A DNA stretch of 64,000 nucleotides from Caenorhabditis remanei. Taxonomy: Eukaryota > Nematoda > Chromadorea > Rhabditida > Rhabditidae. This document shows, piece after piece, positions 8,728 through 20,400 of this stretch. Position numbers and translations under genes: made by a program. The number at the start of each line of letters is the position of its first letter. The first letter of the stretch is position 1. The notes beneath the pieces were generated by a model. That model was not told where the DNA came from and did no database searches. It worked only from the letters and a program-made list of their open reading frames with translations. The DNA lies in assembly GCF_010183535.1 (NCBI RefSeq), contig NW_026526091.1, positions 62,001 to 126,000 of the forward strand, written 5' to 3'.

Positions 8728-10580
8728 ACAAAGCTGTACTGTTTTAGGAATAGGAAAAAATTGACCAGAATCACCAATTTTCGGCTGAAAATGAGGTTTT
8801 CTGTCGTTTTTGACTCTCATTGAGTTGTCTGAGTCATAGAATAACAGTTATAATTAGGATCAGTACATGTTTTGATAGAAACAAACACGCTCTTTCATTT
8901 GCACATAGCCACAAAGCTGTACTGTTTTAAGAATAGGAAAAAATTGACCAGAATCACCAATTTTCGGCTGAAAATGAGGTTTTCTGTCGTTTTTGAATCT
9001 CATTGAGTTGTCTGAGTCATAGAATAACAGTTATAATTAGGATCAATACATGTTTTGATAGAAACAAACACGCTCTTTCATTTGCACATAGCCACAAAGC
9101 TGTACTGTTTTAAGAATAGGAAAAAATTGACCAGAATCACCAATTTTCGGCTGAAAATGAGGTTTTCTGTCGTTTTTGACTCTCATTGAGTTGTCTGAGT
9201 CATAGAATAACAGTTATAATTAGGATCAGTACATGTTTTGATAGAAACAAACACGCTCTTTCATTTGCACATAGCCACAAAGCTGTACTGTTTTAAGAAT
9301 AGGAAAAAATTGACCAGAATCACCAATTTTCGGCTGAAAATGAGGTTTTCTGTCGTTTTTGACTCTCATTGAGTTGTCTGAGTCATAGAATAACAGTTAT
9401 AATCAGGATTAGTACATGTTTTAGTAGGAACGAACACGCTCTTTCATTTGCACATAGCCACAAAGCTGTACTGTTTTAAGAATAGGAAAAAATTGACCAG
9501 AATCACCAACTTTCGGCTGAAAATGAGGTTTTCTGTCGTTTTTGACTCTCATTGAGTTGTCTGAGTCATAGAATAACAGATATAATCAGGATTAGTACAT
9601 GTTTTGATAGAAACAAACACGCTCTTTCATTTGCACATAGCCACAAAGCTGTACTGTTTTAAGAATAGGAAAAAATTGACCAGAATCACCAACTTTCGGC
9701 TGAAAATGAGGTTTTCTGTCGTTTTTGACTCTCATTGAGTTGTCTGAGTCATAGAATAACAGATATAATCAGGATTAGTACATGTTTTGATAGAAACAAA
9801 CACGCTCTTTCATTTGCACATAGCCACAAAGCTGTACTGTTTTAATAATAGGAAAAAATTGACCAGAATCACCAACTTTCGGCTGAAAATGAGGTTTTCT
9901 GTCGTTTTTGACTCTCATTGAGTTGTCTGAGTCATAGAATAACAGTTATAATCAGGATTAGTACATGTTTTGATAGAAACAAACACGCTCTTTCATTTGC
10001 ACATAGCCACAAAGCTGTACTGTTTTAAGAATAGGAAAAAATTGACCAGAATCACCAATTTTCGGCTGAAAATGAGGTTTTCTGTCGTTTTTGACTCTCA
10101 TTGAGTTGTCTGAGTCATAGAATAACAGATATAATCAGGATTAGTACATGTTTTGATAGAAACAAACACGCTCTTTCATTTGCACATAGCCACAAAGCTG
10201 TACTGTTTTAAGAATAGGAAAAAATTGACCAGAATCACCAACTTTCGGCTGAAAATGAGGTTTTCTGTCGTTTTTGACTCTCATTGAGTTGTCTGAGTCA
10301 TAGAATAACAGTTATAATCAGGATTAGTACATGTTTTGATAGAAACAAACACGCTCTTTCATTTGCACATAGCCACAAAGCTGTACTGTTTTAAGAATAG
10401 GAAAAAATTGACCAGAATCACCAATTTTCGGCTGAAAATGAGGTTTTCTGTCGTTTTTGACTCTCATTGAGTTGTCTGAGTCATAGAATAACAGTTATAA
10501 TCAGGATTAGTACATGTTTTAGTAGGAACGAACACGCTCTTTCATTTGCACATAGCCACAAAGCTGTACTGTTTTAAGAA
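8728..10580. repeat. 183-bp satellite array, outer part
   Basis: Ten full 183-bp units start at 8728, 8911, 9094, 9277 and so on, plus a partial unit broken at 10580 by the Helitron. The unit runs from ACAAAGCTGTACTG to CATTTGCACATAGCC. Units differ by a few bases such as AATTAGGATC versus AATCAGGATT. Each unit carries TGAGTCA once. No coding potential is seen. Confidence 0.95.
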
Positions 10581-10732
10581 TCTTTACTATTAACAAACAC
10601 CAGATTCTGTATGTTTGTCCGTATGTCGCCGATCCTACCGCCCTCCCTACTGAACCGATTTTCTTCAAATTTGGACCAAAAAATCAGAAATTTTCTCTTA
10701 ATGATGCCCGTCTTTTTCTTTTTTCAAAATTC

Positions 10733-11000
10733 TCAAAATGACGCCTTCTGAGCCAAAAACACAGATAAAGCATAGGGGAATGAAAAACGGGAAAAGTGGC
10801 GTGAAACTGTCGGCCTCAGCGTCGTCATTTCTTTCTTTTCATCGGCTTGCATTTTCCGTGGCCGCATGGTTAGGGTTGACGTGTCGTCGCGTCCGATCTG
10901 GCAAGTTAAGCGTCGTTGACTATAGTTAGTTTTAAGTTCGATCCCGGGTGACGATAAGTTTTTTGAATTTTTGTTGATAGGTTCGGAAAAGTAGAAGTTT
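10733..11000. other. Helitron internal segment with tRNA-like B-box motif
   Basis: GTTCGATCCC (about 10936-10945) matches a pol III B box, but no tRNA cloverleaf or clear A box is found. The segment around GATCTGGCAAGTTAAGCG recurs in diverged form near 12745, so part of the element may be internally duplicated. No gene called. Confidence 0.3.
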
Positions 11001-11277
11001 CCGAACATGTCGTTTGTTTCCAGTGAGATCTACGTCACGAACAAATTCTGACCGTTACCTAAAAAAAGGACGACGACAAGCATTTTTTGTTATCATCGGA
11101 TTCAGAAAAAAAAAGATTCAAAAATAGATACGGGCAGTTTTCAAGACACAGGTAATGGATCCATATGGGTCCACATTAAAAAAAAGTATTGTTAGCCATT
11201 TTGGGCAACATTTCCCTTCTTCTCATCACTGTTTTCGCTCCTCCCATTTTTAAAATATAATGACCAGAGTTGAGTGG

Positions 11278-11700
11278 AGTGCGATTTTTGAAATGGCGGA
11301 AGGCGGAAGGCGGAATGAAAATTTTAAAAGCGGAAAGCGGAAAGCTTAAGGCGGAAGTAAAAAAAACTTGGCGGAAAGCGGAAGGCGGAAGGCAGAAGCG
11401 AAATTTTTCGGCGGAAGGCGGAAAGCGGAATGAAAAAATTGGCAAAAAATGGTCTTATTTTGTTGTAAAAAGCTTTTAAAAATGGTTAAATCTGTATTAA
11501 ATTTCCTTTTTTGGTAAAAATTGTTAGTTTTGCTGCAAAAAACTCAAAAATATCAGTAAATTCGAGTAGGCGAACAAATTTTTCAAGCTGATATCCTCTA
11601 GGGGGAAGGCGGAAAAAATGTTAAAACGGCGGAAGGCGGAAGGCGGAAAGCGGAAAAAGGCAAAAATTTAGCGGAAAGCGGAAGGCGGAATTCCGCTCAA
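11278..11700. repeat. GGCGGAA-type simple repeats inside the Helitron
   Basis: Two patches (about 11290-11440 and 11605-11695) are built of GCGGAAGGCGGAAAGCGGAA variants. The mirrored copies are at 63650-63720 and 63915-64000. Reading frames across them are repetitive and not credible as genes. Confidence 0.85.
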
Positions 11701-11794
11701 CTCTGATAAGGACGAGCGGAAGCCGCGTGAAGTCCTGATATGAGCCACGTAAAATCCGTTTTTTCCAACCGCTGATAACTATCATTTTCTTTCT

Positions 11795-12378
11795 AACTAA
11801 TAACTGTTCCCGCCGACAATTCACTGGATGCTCATGGTGGTGCTTCTCCTGTTCCCCGTGATATCACCTCCACCTCGGAGGTTGTTCCTCGGCTTCGTGA
11901 TAGTCTGATAAGTACAGAAGAAGAAATAGATGAAGGGGTGTTCCATCAATCAGAATCAGATGGGAGAGTGGAGCTCGGAAAAATTGATCGGCTAGAGGAC
12001 ACGACACAGAGATCGGCAAAGAAAAACGGCAAGAAGAAGACGTCCGGTGGAGCTATCCGGTCCCGATATTGTCAGGATTCCATAGCAAATATTGTTTACT
12101 TGACTGCAGAAAGAGACGAGATGAATACAAGTACGGATATCAGCTCGGATTCAGATGTGAGCGTAAAACTTAACGGAATTGACGGGATCGAGGGCACTCA
12201 GCTAATGACACAGGAGCCGGTGAAAAACATCGACAAAAAGGAGACGTCGGGCACTGCTTTCCGGCACCCAAGATTGCCCGGATCTTTACTATCTCTGAGA
12301 TTGAAAATTATGGCAAATGATACATCAGTCCGACGATTTCTACAGTCTGACACTGAGCAGTCGACAGTCGAACTATAA
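11795..12378 (+). pseudogene. Degenerate open frame carried by the Helitron
   Basis: The frame is open from about 11795 to the TAA at 12376-12378 without a credible ATG near its start. The product is Ser/Thr/Asp-rich with two imperfect repeats ('KNGKKKTSGGAIRS' and 'KNIDKKETSGTAFRH'). It resembles an exon piece of a larger gene, perhaps captured by the Helitron. The mirrored copy at 63410-62970 keeps the same frame with few changes. No domain is recognised. Confidence 0.35.
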
Positions 12379-12497
12379 CAGAACCAACACCAAACGAATG
12401 AAAATCAGCAGGAAAAACGAGTCCGGTGATCAAACAAGATCTAGACGGGCTTCAAAGATTTCCCAGGCTGCTATCAGACGATAAGAAGATCCCGAAG

Positions 12498-12727
12498 ATG
12501 TGAAGGCGGGAAGAACAAGAGCCAACACCAACAGAGCATCTGTAACTCAAGTGAAAGAGACGGGCAGACCACATCGACTTCGGAAGTCGGCACGTCAACG
12601 AGCTCTTTCTCCAGTAGGTGCTACTGATGCACAACCAGATCCTCACTACATGGGAAGGATGGATCAAGTTAATCCATACTGCGAAAAGCTATATTTCGCG
12701 GCTAAGTTTGATTTTCAAATGGTGTAG
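12498..12727 (+). pseudogene. Second open-frame remnant in the Helitron
   Basis: About 75 codons, basic at the start ('KAGRTRANTNRA') and ending 'YFAAKFDFQMV'. There is no convincing start codon. It lies 120 bp after the preceding remnant in a different frame, so the two may be exons or pieces of one decayed gene. Mirrored at 62848-62621. Not recognised. Confidence 0.3.
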
Positions 12728-13085
12728 GTGAACGTTTAGGAATCTGATCTGGCAAGTTAGGCAGCGTTGACTGTAATCAGTTGGATGTGTCCCATGTGGG
12801 GACGTGGAAGATTTTTTCTTATTGCCAGATTTAGAAAAAATGGAGGATTAAGGGAAGGAAATTGTATCAGAAAAGTAGAGATTTGACAATTGTGTTTTTT
12901 CGGAACGGTCTATTCACAGCTAGAAAACTACTAACAAGTTAAGAAAAATATTACGATACATAAGTTGAGAATTCTGAGACCTCGATAGTCTCAATCGTTT
13001 GGGAAGCGCCGCAGGCGCTGTAACATGTAGAAGGGTGGTGTAGAAAAGGAGGTTTAGTCGCCGTTAGGCGACGTGAACCGACTGG

Positions 13086-14323
13086 TAGGAAAAAATTGAC
13101 CAGAATCACCAATTTTCGGCTGAAAATGAGGTTTTCTGTCGTTTTTGACTCTCATTGAGTTGTCTGAGTCATAGAATAACAGATATAATCAGGATTAGTA
13201 CATGTTTTGATAGAAACAAACACGCTCTTTCATTTGCACATAGCCACAAAGCTGTACTGTTTTAAGAATAGGAAAAAATTGACCAGAATCACCAATTTTC
13301 GGCTGAAAATGAGGTTTTCTGTCGTTTTTGACTCTCATTGAGTTGTCTGAGTCATAGAATAACAGTTATAATTAGGATTAGTACATGTTTTGATAGAAAC
13401 AAACACGCTCTTTCATTTGCACATAGCCACAAAGCTGTACTGTTTTAAGAATAGGAAAAAATTGACCAGAATCACCAATTTTCGGCTGAAAATGAGGTTT
13501 TCTGTCGTTTTTGACTCTCATTGAGTTGTCTGAGTCATAGAATAACAGTTATAATCAGGATTAGTACATGTTTTAGTAGAAACGAACACGCTCTTTCATT
13601 TGCACATAGCCACAAAGCTGTACTGTTTTAAGAATAGGAAAAAATTGACCAGAATCACCAATTTTCGGCTGAAAATGAGGTTTTCTGTCGTGTTTGACTC
13701 TCATTGAGTTGTCTGAGTCATAGAATAACAGTTATAATTAGGATCAGTACATGTTTTGATAGAAACAAACACGCTCTTTCATTTGCACATAGCCACAAAG
13801 CTGTACTGTTTTAAGAATAGGAAAAAATTGACCAGAATCACCAATTTTCGGCTGAAAATGAGGTTTTCTGTCGTGTTTGACTCTCATTGAGTTGTCTGAG
13901 TCATAGAATAACAGTTATAATCAGGATTAGTACATGTTTTGATAGAAACAAACACGCTCTTTCATTTGCACATAGCCACAAAGCTGTACTGTTTTAAGAA
14001 TAGGAAAAAATTGACCAGAATCACCAATTTTCGGCTGAAAATGAGGTTTTCTGTCGTGTTTGACTCTCATTGAGTTGTCTGAGTCATAGAATAACAGTTA
14101 TAATTAGGATCAGTACATGTTTTGATAGAAACAAACACGCTCTTTCATTTGCACATAGCCACAAAGCTGTACTGTTTTAAGAATAGGAAAAAATTGACCA
14201 GAATCACCAATTTTCGGCTGAAAATGAGGTTTTCTGTCGTTTTTGACTCTCATTGAGTTGTCTGAGTCATAGAATAACAGTTATAATTAGGATCAGTACA
14301 TGTTTTGATAGAAACAAACACGA
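13086..14323. repeat. 183-bp satellite array, inner part (left arm)
   Basis: About 6.8 units of the 183-bp satellite continue after the Helitron and stop at AAACACG before AGAGAGGTAGGGGGG. The mirrored array in the right arm (59383-62262) has about 15.7 units, nine more. Confidence 0.95.
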
Positions 14324-15168
14324 GAGAGGTAGGGGGGTGGGGTTAGAACACGCACGCATGGAAGGGGCGTCGCAGACCGGCAGTGTAGGAGAGGAGGAGC
14401 GTGGGGGACCAGTGTAGGGTCTCCAAAACTGTGGTAATGAAGGTATGAAGAGCTTTTCAATGGGTTACCAATTATGAATAAACGTAAATTTGCTGTAGAA
14501 ACCAAAAGTCTACGTGGATGTGTCTTAAAAATACATGATTCTCCGATTAGCGTTATCACCGATGTAAACTTTGTGAGTACATACCCGTCAGTTTAGTGTA
14601 TCTAGCAAATCACTTTATAGACCGCAAGGTTTCAAGTTATGGAGTTTGGGAATATTTTTGCGTCTCAGAAAATTCTGAAACGTCGCACGACTATGTTCTA
14701 GCGTTTTTGCTCTTGCGAAGTCACATCTCTTATGATGTTGCGAAGTAATGTGAATTTCATTCCATATTCTTTACTTCATTGTTCCCAGAAATTATCTCAA
14801 CTTGCTTTCGATTCCAATTGATTCAGGTTAGTGACCACCCATGTGTGCATTTACAAAAACTGGACAACTATGATTGTAGTCAACTTCTAAATAGAGACCA
14901 ACGAAACAATTTTCACAAGTGTAAGCAAAATTGACTACACAGTTCTAGAGTTCCAGAAATTTAAGGTGTAGTGAGGAGGATGCTGCATCAACAATGCAAC
15001 ACTAGACAAACAGTCACACTTTATTCATTACTTATAATTTACGCAAGACACGGACCAACACCTTTGTTTAAAAAATGACGTGTGCTCAGAAGAAGCTTTG
15101 ATATAGATCATGAACAAAGATTATCAGATTCACAGATTGAGCTCCTTCTTGATTGACGGGGAATCGTG
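14324..15168. other. Intergenic, nothing recognised
   Basis: Non-repetitive spacer between satellite and the Cys-rich gene. It opens with a G-rich stretch (14324-14420). A minus-strand open frame at 14559-14293 runs into the satellite and has no recognisable features, so I leave it out. The mirrored copy is 58533-59382. Confidence 0.5.
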
Positions 15169-15683
15169 CTAAAAGAACTTCACGTTTCTCTGAGGAGTTA
15201 GATAAGAGCGACAAATGGAGCACAAAGCGAGAGCTGAAATTTGAAAATTGCAAGTTTTGAAATTTTGATGCAAGTAAACTCACGAATTTCGATCATTCCA
15301 TCAGCAATCTTAACAGTTTTGCAGGTTGAGTTGATCTTCTTACATGGAGTACACATGTGAACAATAAGTGGATCCAAACCTTTGAAAAGACGTTCCGGCA
15401 TAACAATGGCTTGGTAATCAGTAGGAATAATGGATTCAACAGCCTTCTCATACAGCCACTACAAACATAATCATTTTGAGTTTTCTACAAATTAAGTCTA
15501 ACTTACGCGCTTAGCATCAGATTTTCCACCTTCAGGACCAACGAGCTTCTTTTTCGGAATCTTCTTCTTCTTCATCGGAGCATGGTTAGTCTCTTCGACA
15601 TCTTCAGAATATGGACACTTCTCACGTTGACCGTTCATCTTGGGTTTAGTAGGAGTACCATATTCGGGTTGAACATCAGACAT
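15169..15683 (-). CDS. Cys-rich small Maverick protein (left copy)
   Basis: Three exons: 15683-15507, 15458-15284 and 15233-15169, with 48-50-bp introns and GTAAGT/GTGAG donors. The product of about 138 residues has a Lys-rich N-terminal part ('MKKKKIPKKKLVG'), then 'LIVHMCTPCKKINSTCK' and, after the last intron, 'LALCSICRSYL' ending 'NVKFF'. The paired C-x2-C sites suggest a zinc ribbon. It is a paralogue of the 7127-7810 gene, which has the same cysteine layout and intron phases. It is transcribed away from the polymerase gene. The lysine patch could serve nucleic-acid binding or nuclear import (inference). Exact role unknown. Confidence 0.65.
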
Positions 15684-15956
15684 TCTCTAAAAATCACACG
15701 AAATTTGGAGCGAAACATTTATCAAGGAGAGCAGACATAACAGGGATGCAAATGAACGTCGGGAGAGTGAAGGTGCAAATGAGAAAATGATGAGTACATT
15801 ACTTGAATAGAAGTCTGAAAAACAAGAGTCATCCACAAATAGGGACAGGTCAACTTGAAAAATTCAATCAACCGAGGGTCAGGTGAGGTATAAATCATCA
15901 CCAGCAGGAGAAATTTCTGCACGAAGTGGACGGCTGAAGGACAATGAGCAAACAAA

Positions 15957-16304
15957 CTAGGGTTTTGGTTGAATGTGGATGGTAGGCATGGAACTCTTAG
16001 CAAAGTTGAAAACGTAGGCTTCAGATTTCTTTTCAAGCTTTTGAGTTGGGTTCGATGTATAAAAGTACTGATCCAGACCATTTGAAGAAACCTGAACGAT
16101 TTGAAGATTTTTCAACTGCCAAGTGTTTGTAATTCTCACCACTCCAACTGGGTCTTGGGAACTAGGTTGATATTCATATCCTGAGCTTATTTCATCACTA
16201 ACAGCAGGCTTTTGAATACCCATTGTCTTTTCGGAATGAGTATCTACGATAACAACGAGATCGCCACACTTGACACAGAGATGATTGATGCGGCCGTGGA
16301 GCAA
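15957..16304 (-). CDS. Unidentified Maverick ORF with one C-x2-C (left copy)
   Basis: A frame of up to 115 codons is preserved with only a few substitutions in the mirrored copy (57397-57744). It includes 'LCVKCGDLVVIVDT' near the start and ends 'TIHIQPKP'. There is no ATG at the upstream end. The first in-frame ATG would give about 88 residues starting 'MGIQKPAVSDEISS' and lose the cysteine pair, so an unrecognised upstream exon or a non-AUG start is possible. It lies between the Cys-rich gene and the polymerase upstream region. I do not recognise the family. It may be a small accessory protein or a decayed exon. Confidence 0.4.
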   Translation of the reverse strand: MLHGRINHLCVKCGDLVVIVDTHSEKTMGIQKPAVSDEISSGYEYQPSSQDPVGVVRITNTWQLKNLQIVQVSSNGLDQYFYTSNPTQKLEKKSEAYVFNFAKSSMPTIHIQPKP

Positions 16305-16835
16305 GAGGAGTTGAGAAGTAATGAAAGCCAGAAGTGGTCACACAGTTTTTCAATGTAGTCCAAGGAACTAAGTCACGAAGGAGAGTGTACGACAGTTCTC
16401 AAAAATGGATCACTAGTGCTTGATCATACTCATGCATTAGGCAGACATTTTGCCTATCGAAATAACGTTTGCTGAATTGCAAGAGCAGCTAACGCGGTTG
16501 GAAACAGTGATGTCCTGAAAAATGCATTATGAACTCAAGAATCGTAGAGTTCATGGATTTCCTTTCTGTATCTGAATGAACGCTTAACGAACTGAACAAC
16601 AAATAGAAATATTGTGCAGAGCAATGCATCCTGTGTGATCATGAAGAGAACCTTCACAAACTTGGAAATGTGAATAATTCTGGAGTCGCCTTAGCAAGGG
16701 TAGAAAACCCCGGAAACGTGAAAAACTGAAGAATTTTCTCCAAGAGCAGAAAATCAGACTATGCACATGAAAACGGTGAGAGACAGTGAAATGACACCAA
16801 ACTGAACAATCGTAACGCAGAACGATTGGTTTTGA
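16305..16835. other. Intergenic, no firm gene
   Basis: This stretch separates the 16304 ORF from the TGACTCA cluster. A 35-codon minus-strand frame around 16640-16535 starts 'MITQDALLCTIFLF' and would be a tiny hydrophobic peptide. It is kept in the right arm, but evidence is too thin to call it a gene. Confidence 0.4.
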
Positions 16836-17039
16836 TGACTCATCAGAATGGAAAGTTTGAAACCCTGAAAGTTACCTCTCGCGATGACTCATCAAGGATG
16901 ACTCATCAAGGTTGACTCATCAATGATGACTCACTGTTTCGAGATTCAGCATATATTGGGATTTGCCGACAGAGCAAGGAATTCTACATATTATGTGGAA
17001 ACCATCCATGTTTCACTGAGGAAAGATAGAAATGAGTCA
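16836..17039. promoter_or_regulatory. Six TGACTCA sites upstream of the polymerase (left copy)
   Basis: TGACTCA occurs at 16836, 16885, 16899, 16913 and 16927, and in reverse (TGAGTCA) at 17033. Four of them are exactly 14 bp apart, forming a short tandem array. TGACTCA is the AP-1 (FOS/JUN-type bZIP) consensus. The cluster lies 380-580 bp before the polymerase ATG and upstream of a TATA box, so it is a good candidate enhancer. The mirrored copy retains all six. Confidence 0.6.
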
Positions 17040-17182
17040 TCACACCGGGGTACAAACTTCCCACTTTCACCAAGTCTCCTATGGGTCAATGAAATAAGGA
17101 GAAATTTGAGCTATAACGACTGATTATGTGGCAAACCGACAAATTCTGGAGGGTAATTGAACACAACAGATGAGAATACAGG

Positions 17183-17192
17183 GGTATATAAG
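17183..17192 (+). promoter_or_regulatory. TATA box of the polymerase gene (left copy)
   Basis: GGTATATAAGG lies about 225 bp before the ATG at 17416. It is retained in the mirrored copy near 56509-56518. Confidence 0.5.
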
Positions 17193-17415
17193 GCAATCAG
17201 CGCAACTTCAAAAACCATATCACACTTCATTCCGAAGCGAACGTCACTGATTTTCTTGACGCGACTTAACTTTATCATTTTCATCATCATCATCATCATC
17301 ATTGTCAATCCCACCCTTGTCTTGATTCTCTTCCTCATCAACCCCAACCTTGTCTTGACTTCCATCAACCACACCAATACCGTCGTTGTCTTGATTTCCA
17401 AGAAGATCTACAACC

Positions 17416-20400
17416 ATGATGGTTGAAAACTTTGAAGAGGTAAGTGTAGAAGTTTTTGAAGTCGTCATTAACGTCAACTTTTACCAGGAACAAATTGGTG
17501 GAGCAAAGATCCGTGTTTTGGAAGTCCACGAAAAGACTCCCAAGGGTCATTTTGAAGGTCGAATCATTTCACGCACGCTAGGTTTGGAACTTCCTGACTC
17601 TATGACTACTCATCCACGAGGTCCTGAAATGTTTGCTGAAACTTTGATAGAGCTCGCTCATCGCTATGACCCATTCAAAAATCCCCGTGTAAAAGTGGGT
17701 ATTGTATTTGAATCAAGCGAGATTCCTGAAAGCGTTGGTTTGTGCTATCAACCGATTGACCGGATCAAGGCTGAACACATTGTTCAAACCCTTGCTCTTC
17801 AGTCACAGTCAAACAAATCGGTCTTGGAACTTGAAACTCCAAAAATCAATGCCAGATTTACCTACATCAATCCACCGGTTGGTAGCGGTAAACGTCGCTT
17901 TGACACTGGCGAAATCCTGGAACTCACTGTATTTGAAAAACGACGAAAAACAAGCGAAACAGAGCTTGAGATGAAGAAGGAACTACCAAAAGTCAAAAAG
18001 CTCAGATCCAACATCATGCCGAACGAAGGTAAAGTTTTATGAACATTGCTGTTCAGGTTAATATCATCATCATCGACATGTTTTCAGTGATCGAAGATTG
18101 TCTGGTTCATGCATTGTACCAGGCCCTGATGTACCACAATTGGAAACACTGTAAAACACAGGAAAACAAGAACAAGTATCGAAATGCACTGAGAAAGACT
18201 TTCAAGCGACCACACATTTGCCAAGAAGTTTACGAAGCGGTGAAAGCTATGAAAGAGGTAAGATTCAGGGCAAACTCAGCAACTCAATTTCAGAAAACTT
18301 ACAGAAAGCAGGTGTGTCGAAATCATCAAACTTCTGCAGGATGGATGTTGAGCGATTTCAAAACACAGTTTTTGCCGGAACACATCAAATGATTGTATTT
18401 GTGAAGAACTCAACTATCCCCTACTACTCAAGACCATACGTGGGCGAGAAAAAACAGCTGGTCTTGTACTTGGACGATGGACACTATAGAGGTGTCAGAA
18501 GTATTTGTGCACTACTGAGGACCGAGTACTATTGCGCTCTCTGCAATAGACGCTATAAAAGTACCGTACAGCACTATAAATGTCCACTGGTTCACCGCTT
18601 ATGCGGTCAACGCAATTGTCCTGTTACAGAGAGTGATCAACCAACTCGATGCAAGACATGCACCGTGTTGTTCAAATCTCAAATCTGCTATGAAAATCAT
18701 ATCAAAAAAGGTAGGTGCTTGGTTAGGAAGCTCCAGCTCAACATCACTTCTTTCAGGGCCAAAGAATGGTAAAAGTCGATGTGATTATACGACAGTGTGT
18801 AAGAAATGCGAGGACGTCTACTACACGAACAAAGGCAATCCACACAAGTGCGGGCAGAAATGGTGTTATCGCTGCAACTGCCAAAGAATTACGCCGCACA
18901 ATTGCCTGATGCCCATTTCAAAGAAAAATGAGAAAAAGCTGACACGACGTCGTGTATATTTTGACATTGAGGTTTGCATATCACCAAAATTAAGTTCACA
19001 CCCTAAAAATTTCAGAGCAGAGCCGACGAATCAACTGGACAGCAACACCCCGTCTTGTTCGTGGCTCTCCGTTGTTGCCCAGGCTGCGCAATCTTCATCC
19101 CAAATGACATTGAACAAGCAAGAAACATGGTATGCTCGAAATGTGCACCTGATGGTCGATTGAAGGTCATAGAATGTATAACCATCGAGAATCGAAATGT
19201 GGATGTTGGAAGTGAGATGACAAATTGGCTGTTTGCTGATCACCACCAAGGAGCTGTTGTTGTGGCACACAATGCATCTGGGTAAATCTTGATGTTGGTT
19301 ATAATTACAAAGATGTGGTATATTTCAGGTACGATGGTCAATTCATTCTTGAGAATTTGATTGCCAGCAACAAAGCTTCACCCAAACTTGTCATGGATGG
19401 AACCAAACTGATTTTCATGGAACACAACGGAGTAAAACTTCTTGACTCAATTCGATACCTGTCAATGAGTCTGAGTTCACTTGGAAAGACGTTCAACGTG
19501 GATTCCGTCAAGGGGTATGACAGTGTGAGACCAGAGTGAAGTTATTCTTGAAATTTACAGGGATTTTCCGGTGTTGTTCATCAAACCCGAAAACTACACA
19601 TATGTGGGACCGCTTCCTGAAGATTGTCACTACGCGATGGACAACAAATCGTCTGCGGTCAAAGAGCAACTTTCAACATTTTTGAGTGCACAAAGGGATG
19701 AAGGCAAAATTTTCAACTTTGTCGAAGAGATTTTCAAGTATTGCTACAACGACGTATACATTCTGGCAACTTCAATGGGACTCTTCGAGACGGAATTTGA
19801 AAAAATCACTAACGTTTGTCTTCTGGAGGTAAGTTTCCGTAAAAATTGTACCACGCAAACACTTTCAGGAGTCTACGACTGCGGCATCAGCAGCTGCTCT
19901 TGTGTTTCGTCGAAATCATTTGGATTCAGAAAAGCCGATTGTCTTGGATGTGAAACCGTCAGTATCAATGAATGCATCAGAAGTCAGTCAAAAATATTTG
20001 GCGTGGTTCGCTTCGAAAGAGGATGTGCAGCTGAACATGTCAACCACGTATGGTGAAGAAAAGGTGAGTGAAGCACACAGGCTCACAGACGATAATGCAA
20101 AATTTTTCAGATTGGGAGGTACCGAGTGGATGGTTTTGTACATCCATGTCCAAAATATCCTCAAGGACTCATCGTTGAGTTTTTCGTAAGTGAACACAGC
20201 TACGAGATTCCTAAATAATCACAATTGCAGGGCTGCTACTGGCATGCACACGAGTGCACTTATTCAGAAGAATCCATGATAGGTTGTGAAAGTGCCAAAG
20301 AAATTCGCCTGAAAGATGAGGAACGTTTGAATGCACTACGTGAATTTCATCCAGTCAAAGTTGTATGGGAATGTGAAGTGAAGAAGCAGCTTTTGAGAAA

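Larger units (their letters stand above)
10581..13085 (+). mobile_element. Non-autonomous Helitron inserted in the satellite
   Basis: The element begins TCTTTACTATTAAC directly after a host A at 10580 and ends CTGG directly before a host T at 13086, so it sits between A and T as Helitrons do. Removing it rejoins a satellite unit exactly (TTAAGAA then TAGGAAAAA). A GTCGCC-GTTA-GGCGAC hairpin (13057-13072) lies nine bases before the CTRR end, the canonical Helitron 3' structure. No Rep or helicase motif is visible, so it depends on another copy. It is 2505 bp long and contains GGCGGAA repeats and degenerate open frames. A second copy in reverse begins at 62263 in the mirrored arm. Confidence 0.88.

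Noticed and set aside
10900..10960. Possible tRNA gene in the Helitron
   Set aside because: Only a B-box-like string is present; no cloverleaf can be drawn by eye.
14293..14559. 88-codon minus-strand frame and its mirror at 59142-59408
   Set aside because: It runs from spacer into the satellite and has no recognisable sequence or splice signals.
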